A stretch of DNA of 36,912 nucleotides from Ruminococcus sp. (GCA_016288815.1 JAEELF010000033.1:1-36912), one strand, 5' to 3'; numbered from the stretch's first letter, positions 23,900-35,463 are shown. Numbers and translations: made by a program. The notes: generated by a model from the sequence alone, not told the origin.

Positions 23900-25288
23900 A
23901 TGGTTTTCAGCAGTCTGGAGTTTATTTTTTTATTTCTCCCGGCTTTTCTTATTGTGTACGCAGCCGTTCCGCAGCGCTTCAAAAATGCGGTGATATTCGC
24001 CGGTTCTTCGGTGTTCTACGGGCTCGGCGTGCGCGACCCGGTCTACATCGGACTTTTCCTGCTGACGGTGCTCTTCAATTTCATCATCGGGCAGTTCATC
24101 GAGAGCTCCCCGCGCAGAGGAAAACTCTGGCTCACGCTCGGCGTGGCGTTCGACCTCTTCTGGCTGGGATTTTTCAAATATACAGGCTTCATCTTCACTA
24201 ACATAAACGAGCTCGGGGCTTCGCTCCCCGTGAAGGACATAATCCTCCCCATAGGTATCAGCTTCTACACCTTCCAGAATATCTCCTACATCGCGGACGT
24301 GTACCGGAAGAAGGTCCCCGCGGAGAAGAGCTTCATCAACTACGGCGCTTATATCAGTATGTTCCCGCAGCTCATCGCGGGTCCTATCGTGACCTACGGA
24401 ACGGTGTCGAAGGCACTGAAAAGCCGCAGGCACACCATGCACCGCATTGAGAACGGTCTGAAAACGTTCACGCTCGGTCTCGGGTGCAAGGTGCTCGTCG
24501 CGAATCAGCTCGGCGGGCTCTGGCGGGACATCTCTACTATCGGCTACGAGAGCATTTCCTCGCCGCTGGCGTGGCTGGGTATCATCGCGTACTCCTTCCA
24601 GCTGTATTTCGACTTCTGCGGCTACTCTATGATGGCGATAGGTCTGGGTCGTATAATGGGCTTCGACCTGCCGGAGAACTTCGATTTCCCGTATCTTTCG
24701 CGCACTATGCGTGAATTCTGGCGGCGCTGGCACAAGACTCTCGGCGCGTGGTTCAGGGAGTACGTCTACATCCCGCTCGGCGGCAGCAGGAACGGAAAGA
24801 TCAGGACGGTGCGGAACTACTTTATCGTATGGGCACTTACGGGACTCTGGCACGGCGCGAGCTGGAACTTCGTCATCTGGGGGATGGTGCTGTTCGCGCT
24901 GATAATGCTCGAGCGCTTTGTCTACGGCGACTTCCTCGAGAAGCACGCCCTCGCGGGACACCTCTACATGATCCTCGCGATACCGCTCACATGGCTGATA
25001 TTCGCCGTTCCCGACCTCACGCAGCTCGGGATATACTTCAAGAGGCTGTTCCCGTTTATCCCGCAGACCACTTATGCGGTCCGCGCGGACGACTACGTCA
25101 GCTACCTCGGCACTTACTGGAAATTCCTCCTTGCGGGAGTGCTCATGTCAACGAAGCTCCCCATGATGATATACACAAAGATACGCCGCAGCTTCCTTGG
25201 CATCGCTGTGCTTTTAGCGATATTCTGGGGTTCTGTGTGGTGTATGTACAAGGGCATGGACGACCCGTTCATGTATTTCAGGTTTTAA
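23900..25288 (+). CDS. MBOAT family membrane-bound O-acyltransferase (AlgI/PatA type)
   Basis: The 462-residue polytopic membrane protein begins MVFSSLEFIFLFLPAFLIVYAAVP, the standard opening of AlgI-type O-acetyltransferases. ILPIGISFYTFQNISYIADVYR, FPQLIAGPIVTYG, FDFCGYSMMAIGLGRIMGFDLPENFDFPYLSRTMREFWRRWHKTLGAWFREYVYIPLGGSR and LTGLWHGASWNFVIWG are family landmarks; H318 in the last block is the catalytic histidine. These enzymes pass acyl, usually acetyl, groups across the membrane to an exported polysaccharide or cell-wall polymer. The partner that completes transfer is typically an SGNH protein, and one is encoded 6 bp downstream. AAAGGGTGAT precedes the ATG. The polymer substrate is unknown. 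Confidence 0.95.
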   Translation: MVFSSLEFIFLFLPAFLIVYAAVPQRFKNAVIFAGSSVFYGLGVRDPVYIGLFLLTVLFNFIIGQFIESSPRRGKLWLTLGVAFDLFWLGFFKYTGFIFTNINELGASLPVKDIILPIGISFYTFQNISYIADVYRKKVPAEKSFINYGAYISMFPQLIAGPIVTYGTVSKALKSRRHTMHRIENGLKTFTLGLGCKVLVANQLGGLWRDISTIGYESISSPLAWLGIIAYSFQLYFDFCGYSMMAIGLGRIMGFDLPENFDFPYLSRTMREFWRRWHKTLGAWFREYVYIPLGGSRNGKIRTVRNYFIVWALTGLWHGASWNFVIWGMVLFALIMLERFVYGDFLEKHALAGHLYMILAIPLTWLIFAVPDLTQLGIYFKRLFPFIPQTTYAVRADDYVSYLGTYWKFLLAGVLMSTKLPMMIYTKIRRSFLGIAVLLAIFWGSVWCMYKGMDDPFMYFRF

Positions 25289-25294
25289 AGAAGA

Positions 25295-26266
25295 ATGGAT
25301 AAAATGGAAAGATTCAAACGATACGCATATACGGTCATGCTGCTGCTGACCGTCACGGTGGCTTCGCCGTTCATATTCATGCGGATATGGAAGACGAGCG
25401 CCATAAAGGACACCGCCCCCGAGGCTGTCCCCGTGCTCGACCTCAACGCCGGACAGGCTATGCTCCCGCAGGAGACGGAGCCTGTGCAGACAACGGTCAC
25501 TACTGCCCCGGCGGTGAGCACCGAGGTGCAGACCGGGGAGACGACCTCTGCTCCCGAGGTCACGACCGTACCCGAGACGACCTCAGAGCCGGAGACCACC
25601 ACTGTTCCCGCGGGGTACACTATCGGAGAGAGCGGGGACGAATACTTCGACGACGCGCTCTTCCTCGGCGATTCGCGCACGGTCGGGCTCAAGAATTACG
25701 GCACGATCACCAATGCGGACTATTTTTGCAGCGTCGGAATGACTATCCTCGGAGTCGGCGGGGAGACTGTCGATAACAGGACCCTCGACGGCATTCTCGC
25801 TTCCCGGAAGTTCGGGAAGATCTACATAATGCTCGGCGTGAACGAGTGCGGCGGCGACGCCGGCGTCATCACCGACAGATACGCGGGAGTCATCGCGAAA
25901 CTGCGCGAGTCCCAGCCGGACGCGATCATTTACCTGCTTGCGAATCTGCACGTTGCGAAGTCCGCGGAGACGAGCTTAGTCAATAACGAGCGCATAAACG
26001 CGGTCAACGCTGGCATGGCTTCGCTCGCGGACAACGAGAACATATTCTTCATGGACGTGAACCCCGTGTTCGACGGCGCTGACGGCGCGCTCCGCCCGGA
26101 GCTGAGCTACGACGGCGTCCACCCGCTCGCGAAGTACTACACAGACTGGTGCAGCTGGCTGAAGATGAATACGGTCATCAGGGACGAGACCGCGGAGGAG
26201 ATCGATCCGGAGAGCACTGAGCCCGAAAGCGGTGAGCAGGAGAGCTCGCAGCCGGAGGAGTCTTGA
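25295..26266 (+). CDS. SGNH/GDSL-type hydrolase or acyl-transfer partner, membrane-anchored
   Basis: The 323-residue protein has an N-terminal membrane anchor (about 11-29), a Thr/Pro/Glu-rich linker (about 57-107) and an extracytoplasmic SGNH domain. Block I is FLGDSRTVGL with nucleophile S127; block III is MLGVNECGG with N183; block V is SYDGVHPLAKYY with D273 and H276. The tail after 298 is acidic and Glu/Ser-rich. It follows an MBOAT gene after 6 bp in the same operon, the classic arrangement for extracellular O-acetylation of a polysaccharide. Simple esterase activity cannot be excluded. The ribosome binding site AAAGAAG is weak, so coupling to the upstream gene is likely; an alternative ATG lies at 25304. 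Confidence 0.88.
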   Translation: MDKMERFKRYAYTVMLLLTVTVASPFIFMRIWKTSAIKDTAPEAVPVLDLNAGQAMLPQETEPVQTTVTTAPAVSTEVQTGETTSAPEVTTVPETTSEPETTTVPAGYTIGESGDEYFDDALFLGDSRTVGLKNYGTITNADYFCSVGMTILGVGGETVDNRTLDGILASRKFGKIYIMLGVNECGGDAGVITDRYAGVIAKLRESQPDAIIYLLANLHVAKSAETSLVNNERINAVNAGMASLADNENIFFMDVNPVFDGADGALRPELSYDGVHPLAKYYTDWCSWLKMNTVIRDETAEEIDPESTEPESGEQESSQPEES

Positions 26267-26291
26267 TTTTTCCCGCGGTGTGTGGTATAAT
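26263..26291 (+). promoter_or_regulatory. Promoter of the DUF1292 gene, -35 box over the previous stop codon
   Basis: TTGATT (26263-26268), a 17-bp spacer and TATAAT (26286-26291). The TGA stop of the SGNH gene (26264-26266) lies inside the -35 hexamer. Confidence 0.78.
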
Positions 26292-26322
26292 CTGTATATA
26301 CTATTGACAGGAGGTGCCGGAT

Positions 26323-26631
26323 ATGGCTGAAAATATGGAAATGGAGCTCAATGAGGAAGAGGAGGCTGCCGAGCAGTACATCACCCTGACCGACGACGAC
26401 GGCAACGACGTTTCGTTCGAGATACTGGGTACGACTGAGTATAAGGACAGGCTCTTCGCTGTGCTTCTCCCGTTCGAGGACGAGGAGGGCGACGAGGTCG
26501 TGATACTCGAGATGCTCCCGACTGAGAACGACGATGAGTTTGATTTCGTCTCGGTGGACGATGACAGTCTGCTCGGAGAGGTCTTCGAGGTGTTCAAGAA
26601 GGAATACGACGGGGAGTACGACTTCCAGTAA
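26323..26631 (+). CDS. DUF1292 domain protein (YrzB-like)
   Basis: The 102-residue, strongly acidic cytosolic protein matches DUF1292: YITLTDDDGNDVSFEILGTTEYKDRLFAVLLPFEDEEGDEVVILEMLPTENDDEFDFVSVDDDSLLGEVFEVFKKEYD. These small proteins are found in most Firmicutes, often with yrrK and yrzL; that context is missing here. No biochemical role is known. The ATG at 26323 is preceded by AGGAGG (26309-26314) with an 8-bp gap; an in-frame GTG at 26314 overlaps the ribosome binding site and is unlikely. It is a single-gene unit with a strong terminator. Confidence 0.9.
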   Translation: MAENMEMELNEEEEAAEQYITLTDDDGNDVSFEILGTTEYKDRLFAVLLPFEDEEGDEVVILEMLPTENDDEFDFVSVDDDSLLGEVFEVFKKEYDGEYDFQ

Positions 26632-26645
26632 GAGCGCATAAAAAT

Positions 26646-26719
26646 ATCTTCCCGCAGAGACGCTGCCGTATCATACGGCAGCTTTTTTTCTGCCGTTTGC
26701 AGCTCCTCTGCGGGAAGAT
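26646..26719. terminator. Nested inverted repeats forming a bidirectional terminator
   Basis: An inner perfect hairpin GCTGCCGTA/TACGGCAGC (26662-26682) followed by seven Ts terminates the plus-strand DUF1292 gene. It is enclosed by an outer 14-bp perfect inverted repeat, ATCTTCCCGCAGAG (26646-26659) with CTCTGCGGGAAGAT (26706-26719). On the minus strand the outer repeat is followed by ATTTTTA and can end the GH2 transcript. Confidence 0.82.
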
Positions 26720-26743
26720 AATATCAGGGAAGGGTCCGTTTTA

Positions 26744-31012
<4,269 letters not shown>

Positions 31013-31041
31013 TTAGGCGCATTTGCCATTATTCATATACA

Positions 31042-31070
31042 ATTATAGCTATTAATTGTGCAAACCTCAA
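31042..31070 (-). promoter_or_regulatory. Promoter of the GH2 gene
   Basis: On the minus strand, TTGAGG (31065-31070), a 17-bp spacer and TATAAT (31042-31047). The leader is about 47 nt. Confidence 0.7.
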
Positions 31071-31157
31071 CCGCCAAAACGCATATTTGGTGTACAAATT
31101 GCAGAACTTTCACAAAACGTTCACAATTCCGCGGCGCGGGAACAGTCCTTCCGGCAC

Positions 31158-31186
31158 TTGCTTTTTCTGCGGATATATGCTACAAT
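31158..31186 (+). promoter_or_regulatory. Promoter of the membrane protein-ArsR-amidohydrolase operon
   Basis: TTGCTT (31158-31163), a 17-bp spacer and TACAAT (31181-31186). Transcription would start near 31193, downstream of the possible earlier starts of the first gene, so the ATG at 31221 is favoured. Confidence 0.65.
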
Positions 31187-31220
31187 GAACATATGTAAAA
31201 CCATTCAGGGGAGGCGGCGT

Positions 31221-31658
31221 ATGGAGTTCCTGCTGATATTGCTGATACTGGGCGTTTCGTGCTTTATCCTCGGCGTCGGGCTCGATGTCATGATAACGGC
31301 TGTTGTGTTCATGATATGCCTCGTGCCGGCGCTCATGGCGCTGATGTTCGCGGTGTGTCTGCTGCTGCTCATCGGAGCGAAGCGCTGCCCGGCGGCATTT
31401 ACCCGCTTCCAGACGAACAAGAAGGGGAAGTTCGCGACCGCTTTCTACACCATAGACGGTAAGGAATACCCATGCATTTTCCCTGCCGAGAGCACACGTC
31501 TGAAACGTCTCTACCGCACCGACAAGACCTACACGGTGCTGCTCAGCCGGCGTATCGGGCGCGTCTACGACCGCTTCGCACTCACCACCTGCATACTCGG
31601 GCTTATTCTCAGCCTGCTGATGACGGGAGTGCTGTTTTTCATTTTCACCAGTTTTTAG
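31221..31658 (+). CDS. Small membrane protein of unknown function
   Basis: The 145-residue product has two or three N-terminal hydrophobic helices (about 1-25 and 27-52), a basic cytoplasmic or extracytoplasmic segment (KRCPAAFTRFQTNKKGKFATAFYTIDGKEYPCIFPAESTRLKRLYRTDKTYTVLLSRRIGRVYDRF) and a C-terminal helix (about 122-142). The middle segment resembles the DUF3592-type beta domain found between membrane helices, but I am not certain. The ATG at 31221 follows GGGGAGG; the frame is open upstream to 31056, which lies before the promoter. It is followed after 12 bp by the ArsR-type gene in the same operon. Confidence 0.75.
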   Translation: MEFLLILLILGVSCFILGVGLDVMITAVVFMICLVPALMALMFAVCLLLLIGAKRCPAAFTRFQTNKKGKFATAFYTIDGKEYPCIFPAESTRLKRLYRTDKTYTVLLSRRIGRVYDRFALTTCILGLILSLLMTGVLFFIFTSF

Positions 31659-31670
31659 GGAGGTTTCAGT

Positions 31671-32021
31671 ATGGAAGATCACATCTGCGGCGAGCACGGC
31701 GTCCACAAAGACGTCATCGAGCGCGTCGCCAAGGTCATGCCCGATGAGGGCGTGCTCTACGAGGCGGCTGAACTGCTCAAGGTTTTCGGCGACTCCACTC
31801 GCATACGCATAATCTTCGTGCTGTGCCAGAGCGAGCTCTGCGTGTGTGACATCGCCGACCTCCTCGGCATGACGCAGTCCGCTATCTCGCACCAGCTCCG
31901 CGTGCTCAAGCAGGCTCGCCTTGTCAACACGCGCCGCGACGGAAAAGCGATATATTATTCCCTCGCGGATTCGCACGTTCAGAAGATATTTTACTCCGCT
32001 ATGGAGCACGTTATGGAGTGA
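31671..32021 (+). CDS. ArsR/SmtB-family metal-sensing transcription regulator
   Basis: The 116-residue winged-helix regulator contains ELCVCDIADLLGMTQSAISHQLRVLKQARLVNTRRDGKAIYYSL. C57 and C59 form the ELCVCD metal-binding box (alpha-3 site), and C6, H9 and H12 in the N-terminal MEDHICGEHGVHKD could complete an alpha-3N site as in CadC, which senses Cd/Pb/Zn. In this family, metal binding releases the repressor from DNA. No metal pump is adjacent; the neighbours are a membrane protein (12 bp upstream) and an amidohydrolase (3 bp downstream), which is unusual. GGGAGG precedes the ATG. Confidence 0.93.
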   Translation: MEDHICGEHGVHKDVIERVAKVMPDEGVLYEAAELLKVFGDSTRIRIIFVLCQSELCVCDIADLLGMTQSAISHQLRVLKQARLVNTRRDGKAIYYSLADSHVQKIFYSAMEHVME

Positions 32022-32024
32022 CCC

Positions 32025-32852
32025 ATGAGGATATTCGATTTCCACACCCATGCGTTCACGGACTCCCTTGCGGAGCGTGCGCTTGCCGGTCTCGCGGAGA
32101 CGAGCGGTATCACTCCCGCGACCGACGGCACTGTCCGCGGGCTGAGGGATATAATGCGCAGGAACGGTATCACGGGAGCGCTGCTCCTGCCCGTCGCGAC
32201 CAAGCCCTCGCAGCAGACCGTCATCAACGACTGGGCTGCTTCTGAAATGCACGGCGGGATACTCTGCTGCGGCTCAGTACACCCGGACGCTCCTGACGCG
32301 CTCGAAGAAGTCCGCAGGATAGCCTCGCTCGGGCTATGCGGAGTGAAATTCCACTCGGAGTACCAGCATTTCTGCCCCGATGAGGAGCGAATGCTCCCCA
32401 TTTACCGCGAGGCAGCGCGGTGCGGGCTGATAGCTGTGTTCCACGGCGGGTGGGACCCCTTCGGCGGGGACGATATCCGCTGCACGCCTGAGAGAATGGC
32501 TCGTGCGGTGAGTCAGGTGCCGGAGCTGACCTTCGTGGCAGCGCATCTCGGCGGGATAAAGCTCTGGGACGACGTCGAAAAGCACCTTGCGGGGCGCTTC
32601 GGAAACCTGTATCTCGACGTCAGCGTCATCGCGAGGTACATATCCGACGGGCAGCTGCTGCGGATAATACGTCAGCACGGAGCGGAGCGGATACTCTTCG
32701 GCAGCGACTGTCCGTGGGACGACCCCGCCAACGAGATCGCGATGATAGAGCGTCTGCCCCTGACAGATCGCGAGCGTGAGCTGATATTCTTCCGTAACGC
32801 TGAGCGGCTGCTCGGTGTTGAAAATGAGGACAGATTTCGTGTCAGACCTTGA
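32025..32852 (+). CDS. Amidohydrolase-family (PF04909-type) metal-dependent hydrolase or decarboxylase
   Basis: The 275-residue cytosolic TIM-barrel protein has the metal ligands of the amidohydrolase-2 family: H7 and H9 in FDFHTHAF, a histidine in AVFHGGWDPFGG, another in FVAAHLGGIKLWDDVEKHL, and the aspartate in ILFGSDCPWDDP. Members include decarboxylases and hydrolases of cyclic or aromatic acids; the substrate cannot be told. The ATG is 3 bp after the ArsR stop codon and the ribosome binding site overlaps the end of that gene, so the two are translationally coupled. The stop codon overlaps the -35 box of the next gene's promoter. Confidence 0.88.
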   Translation: MRIFDFHTHAFTDSLAERALAGLAETSGITPATDGTVRGLRDIMRRNGITGALLLPVATKPSQQTVINDWAASEMHGGILCCGSVHPDAPDALEEVRRIASLGLCGVKFHSEYQHFCPDEERMLPIYREAARCGLIAVFHGGWDPFGGDDIRCTPERMARAVSQVPELTFVAAHLGGIKLWDDVEKHLAGRFGNLYLDVSVIARYISDGQLLRIIRQHGAERILFGSDCPWDDPANEIAMIERLPLTDRERELIFFRNAERLLGVENEDRFRVRP

Positions 32853-32877
32853 AATCCTGCTCTTTTCATGATATACT
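32849..32877 (+). promoter_or_regulatory. Promoter of the diguanylate cyclase gene, -35 box over the previous stop codon
   Basis: TTGAAA (32849-32854), a 17-bp spacer and TATACT (32872-32877). The TGA stop of the amidohydrolase (32850-32852) lies within the -35 hexamer. Confidence 0.75.
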
Positions 32878-32909
32878 TTATGTAATTCATCTATGAGGGA
32901 GGGCGGTCC

Positions 32910-34037
32910 ATGAACCTACAGGCGATACTGACGGTGAACGCAGTCGGCTGCGCGATGCTTATAGTGCTGTTCATAAGCAGCCATATCGTGCGCGAGCGCA
33001 GGCTTTTGTCGGACAAGCTGTTCACGCTGCTGATAATCATGACAGGTCTCGCCTGTGTGTCCGAGGCGGCTTCGTTCCTCATCGACGGCAGGAGCTTCCC
33101 GTTTGCGGTGCCGCTCGCGAAGCTGCTGAATTCCGTGCTCTATCTGCTCGACCCGCTCGAATCGTTTGTGTGGTGCGTGTACGTCGATATGCGGCTGTAC
33201 AACAGTACCCGCAGGATAAAGCGCATTTTCCCGAAGCTCTTCATTCCCGTGCTGATATCCGCTGCCGCTCTGGTGTTCAACCTGAAATACGGCTTCCTGT
33301 TCAGTATCGACAGCTCTAATGTCTACCACCGCCAGCCGCTCGGATACCTGTTCTACGCGCTCGCAGTGGTCTACATCGCGCTGAGCATGATCGACCGCAC
33401 GGTCTACTACCACAGGCGCGGCAAGAACCTGTTCTTCCCGATATATATGTTCATTTTCCCGATAGCAGTCGCATCGGCGGTGCAGTTCGCGGTGTACGGC
33501 ATATCCGTGGTATGGTGTGCGGCGGCGCTGGGTCTGGTGGGAATGTATATGTGCTTACAGAACGAGCTCTCCTACATCGACCCGCTCACAAGGCTGTATA
33601 ACCGCAACTACCTCGATCACGTCATCAGGAACGCGATACGGCGCAGCACGCGCATGAGCGGTATCATGATCGACATCGACTACTTCAAGTCCATAAACGA
33701 TTCGTTCGGGCATTCCGTCGGTGACGAGGCGCTCTTCGAGGCTGCGGAGCTGATAAGGAAGACCTCGCCCGAGCGCGCGATAGTGGTGAGATTCGCGGGG
33801 GACGAGTTCATCGTGCTCCTCCGCAACGGAACGCTCCGCGATGCAGATTCCCTGCGCTGCGCTCTGCGTGACAGCACCGAGAACTTCAACGGCACCTCCG
33901 GCAAGCAGTATTCGCTGTCATTCTCCATTGGCTGCGGTACATACGACCCCGCGAAGATGTCCGCGGACCGCTTCCTCAACGTCATGGACGATAATATGTA
34001 CACTGAGAAAAAGCTGAAGCACAGCTCGGCAAGATAA
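32910..34037 (+). CDS. Membrane-anchored GGDEF protein, probable diguanylate cyclase
   Basis: The 375-residue protein has about seven hydrophobic helices (residues 5-213) and a cytoplasmic GGDEF domain (about 222-375). DPLTRLYNRNYLDHVI opens the domain, IDIDYFKSINDSFGHSVGDEAL carries the metal-binding aspartates near 255-257, and the active-site signature is AGDEF at 296-300. The AGDEF variant is found in active cyclases. No R-x-x-D inhibitory site precedes it. It would make c-di-GMP from GTP in response to a signal sensed in or near the membrane. GGGAGG precedes the ATG. It is a single-gene unit with its own promoter and terminator. Confidence 0.92.
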   Translation: MNLQAILTVNAVGCAMLIVLFISSHIVRERRLLSDKLFTLLIIMTGLACVSEAASFLIDGRSFPFAVPLAKLLNSVLYLLDPLESFVWCVYVDMRLYNSTRRIKRIFPKLFIPVLISAAALVFNLKYGFLFSIDSSNVYHRQPLGYLFYALAVVYIALSMIDRTVYYHRRGKNLFFPIYMFIFPIAVASAVQFAVYGISVVWCAAALGLVGMYMCLQNELSYIDPLTRLYNRNYLDHVIRNAIRRSTRMSGIMIDIDYFKSINDSFGHSVGDEALFEAAELIRKTSPERAIVVRFAGDEFIVLLRNGTLRDADSLRCALRDSTENFNGTSGKQYSLSFSIGCGTYDPAKMSADRFLNVMDDNMYTEKKLKHSSAR

Positions 34038-34040
34038 AAC

Positions 34041-34075
34041 AAAGGACGTACCACTAAATGGTACGTCCTTTTTTG
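34041..34075. terminator. Terminator between convergent genes
   Basis: AAAGGACGTACCA pairs with TGGTACGTCCTTT around a CTAAA loop, followed by TTT on the plus strand. It ends the diguanylate cyclase gene; on the minus strand the tail TTTGTTTT could serve the opposing gene, whose stop codon is at 34076. Confidence 0.9.
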
Positions 34076-35038
34076 TCATATTATTGCCGCAAGGACGGGG
34101 ATCACCACCGCCATCGACATTATCATTATGAACGAGCACGCGAACGCTATCATCACTGCCAGCACGATATTCACCGGCTGCACACCGCCCTCTGCTGCGA
34201 GTCTCGCGGGACTGATGATACCTCCGCGGCTGCGTGCGCGCAGCTTCTTCAGCGACCGGAGCGTGTACCGCATATACAGCCAGTTGCCGAACAGACAGAA
34301 CAGCAGTCTCACCAGCCAGTTGAACATACCGCATATCTCCGCTGCCGCGTTTATCATCGACTTGTGCGCGTAGATGAGGTCGATGACCTCCTGCGTGAAG
34401 AGCTTCTGCTCAGCCATTATCAGCAGTACTGCCGGCATTCCGAGCACTGCGCTGATGAGCGTTGCGATGATAGTCCAGAGCCACATCTTGCGGTTCGCAA
34501 AGTAGAGCGAGGGGAATATGAAACAAGTGATATTCAGCGATATCTTCGAGCCGAGATCTTTCATGCGCTTGAATATCGGGATATAGTACAGTGTGTTCGG
34601 TCCCACGAACTGCGTGACCTCGCGGAGAGTAGCTCCGCCGAAGTCCTCCTCGGGGTCAAAGCCGAGGAACTGCTTCGTCAGACCCTCGGGTGTGAGTATA
34701 TCCGGGAATACGCCGGACTGTTTGTCGTCGGAGGCGCCGCTCTGTGTGGACTTAGTCTCCTCGCGGAGGGCGTGTCCGCAGCTTGTGCAGGTCTCTGCGG
34801 AGGTACGATTCGGGAAGTGACACGCCGGGCAGACCACGAACGGGGGCTTTTCCTCGGACTGTGCCGGGGAGGACGTCCACTTTTCGCCGGAGTCGTGCAT
34901 GGCGATATTAGCGCATCTGTTGTCCTTTTTGTAGCATTCTCTGTGGTGGGGCGAGCCGCATTCCGGGCAGACCACGATGTCGTCCTTCTCGCTGAACACT
35001 TCGCCGCACAGCACGCATTTTTCACCGGTATACTTCAC
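34076..35038 (-). CDS. RING-like/zinc-ribbon membrane protein with DUF2628-type C-terminus
   Basis: The 320-residue protein starts with a prokaryotic RING-like zinc finger: C8-x2-C11, C24-x2-C27, H31/H32, C35 and C42 in GEKCVLCGEVFSEKDDIVVCPECGSPHHRECYKKDNRC. A four-cysteine zinc ribbon follows (C70, C73, C84, C87). After a polar linker, the C-terminal half has several membrane helices (ITCFIFPSLYFANRKMWLWTIIATLISAVLGMPAVLLIM and others), a DUF2628-like arrangement. I chose a GTG start at 35038 with AAAGGAGGAGC just upstream; an ATG at 35071 coincides with the expected RNA start of the promoter at 35078-35107. Function is unknown; an E3-like role is suggested only by the RING-type fold. Confidence 0.82.
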   Translation of the reverse strand: MKYTGEKCVLCGEVFSEKDDIVVCPECGSPHHRECYKKDNRCANIAMHDSGEKWTSSPAQSEEKPPFVVCPACHFPNRTSAETCTSCGHALREETKSTQSGASDDKQSGVFPDILTPEGLTKQFLGFDPEEDFGGATLREVTQFVGPNTLYYIPIFKRMKDLGSKISLNITCFIFPSLYFANRKMWLWTIIATLISAVLGMPAVLLIMAEQKLFTQEVIDLIYAHKSMINAAAEICGMFNWLVRLLFCLFGNWLYMRYTLRSLKKLRARSRGGIISPARLAAEGGVQPVNIVLAVMIAFACSFIMIMSMAVVIPVLAAII

Positions 35039-35077
35039 AGCGCTCCTCCTTTCCGGCTCCGCAATATTCATCGTTAT

Positions 35078-35107
35078 ATTATACCACAGAAGGCGGTGAA
35101 AAATCAA
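35078..35107 (-). promoter_or_regulatory. Promoter of the RING-like membrane protein gene
   Basis: On the minus strand, TTGATT (35102-35107), an 18-bp spacer and TATAAT (35078-35083). It predicts an RNA start near 35071 and decides the GTG start at 35038. Confidence 0.68.
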
Positions 35108-35155
35108 GTCCTGCGGCAAAATAATGGTAAGAAATAAAATTTTTTCGGAAAATGC

Positions 35156-35184
35156 TTGACAAACTTCCGGCTTTCTGGTATAAT
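35156..35184 (+). promoter_or_regulatory. Consensus promoter of tRNA-Leu
   Basis: Perfect TTGACA (35156-35161), a 17-bp spacer and perfect TATAAT (35179-35184), about 26 bp before the mature tRNA. Confidence 0.88.
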
Positions 35185-35210
35185 ATTAAGGCAGTCAACT
35201 GATACTGTAT

Positions 35211-35295
35211 GCGAGTGTGCTGGAATAGGCAGACAGGCACGTTTGAGGGGCGTGTGTCGACAGACGTATGGGTTCAAGTCCCATTACTCGCACCA
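35211..35295 (+). tRNA. tRNA-Leu, anticodon GAG
   Basis: The 85-nt tRNA has acceptor arms GCGAGTG and TACTCGC with an encoded ACCA end (35292-35295). The anticodon stem CACGT/GCGTG encloses the loop TTGAGGG, giving anticodon GAG (reads CUC and CUU). A long variable arm, as expected for leucine, lies between it and the T arm ATGGG-TTCAAGT-CCCAT. It has its own consensus promoter and is followed by two terminator-like hairpins. Confidence 0.95.
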
Positions 35296-35318
35296 GGTGG
35301 GGAGCCCCCGCTGGTAAG

Positions 35319-35351
35319 TCGCGTTCTACGTTTGGTAGGACGCGATTTTTT
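35319..35351 (+). terminator. Terminator of tRNA-Leu
   Basis: TCGCGTTCTAC pairs with GTAGGACGCGA (one T-G pair) around a GTTTG loop, followed by TTTTTT. Confidence 0.88.
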
Positions 35352-35392
35352 ATCTGCATTTCATACTGCATCTGAATTGTAACACATACACA

Positions 35393-35423
35393 GTGGGTCT
35401 TACCGAGAGGTAAGGCCCTTTTT
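35393..35423 (+). terminator. Second terminator-like hairpin after tRNA-Leu
   Basis: GGGTCTTACC pairs with GGTAAGGCCC (one T-G pair) around GAGA, followed by TTTTTG. No gene separates it from the first terminator. Confidence 0.7.
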
Positions 35424-35432
35424 GTTTGCATT

Positions 35433-35461
35433 AAAAAAGCCTGCACGATGTGCAGGCTTTT
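35433..35461 (-). terminator. Terminator of the ispD-ispF operon
   Basis: GCCTGCAC (35439-35446) pairs with GTGCAGGC (35450-35457); on the minus strand the stem is followed by TTTTTT. It starts 3 bp from the ispF stop codon. Confidence 0.88.
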
Positions 35462-35463
35462 CC

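Noticed and set aside
35039..35119. Upstream extension of the RING-like protein to an ATG at 35071 or beyond
   Set aside because: The promoter TTGATT-18-TATAAT places the RNA start at about 35071, and AAAGGAGGAGC lies directly before the GTG at 35038.
34058..35137. A 359-codon plus-strand open frame opposite the RING-like membrane protein gene
   Set aside because: It begins inside a terminator hairpin, and its sequence is Arg/His-rich and unlike any protein family. The minus-strand reading has clear zinc motifs and membrane helices.
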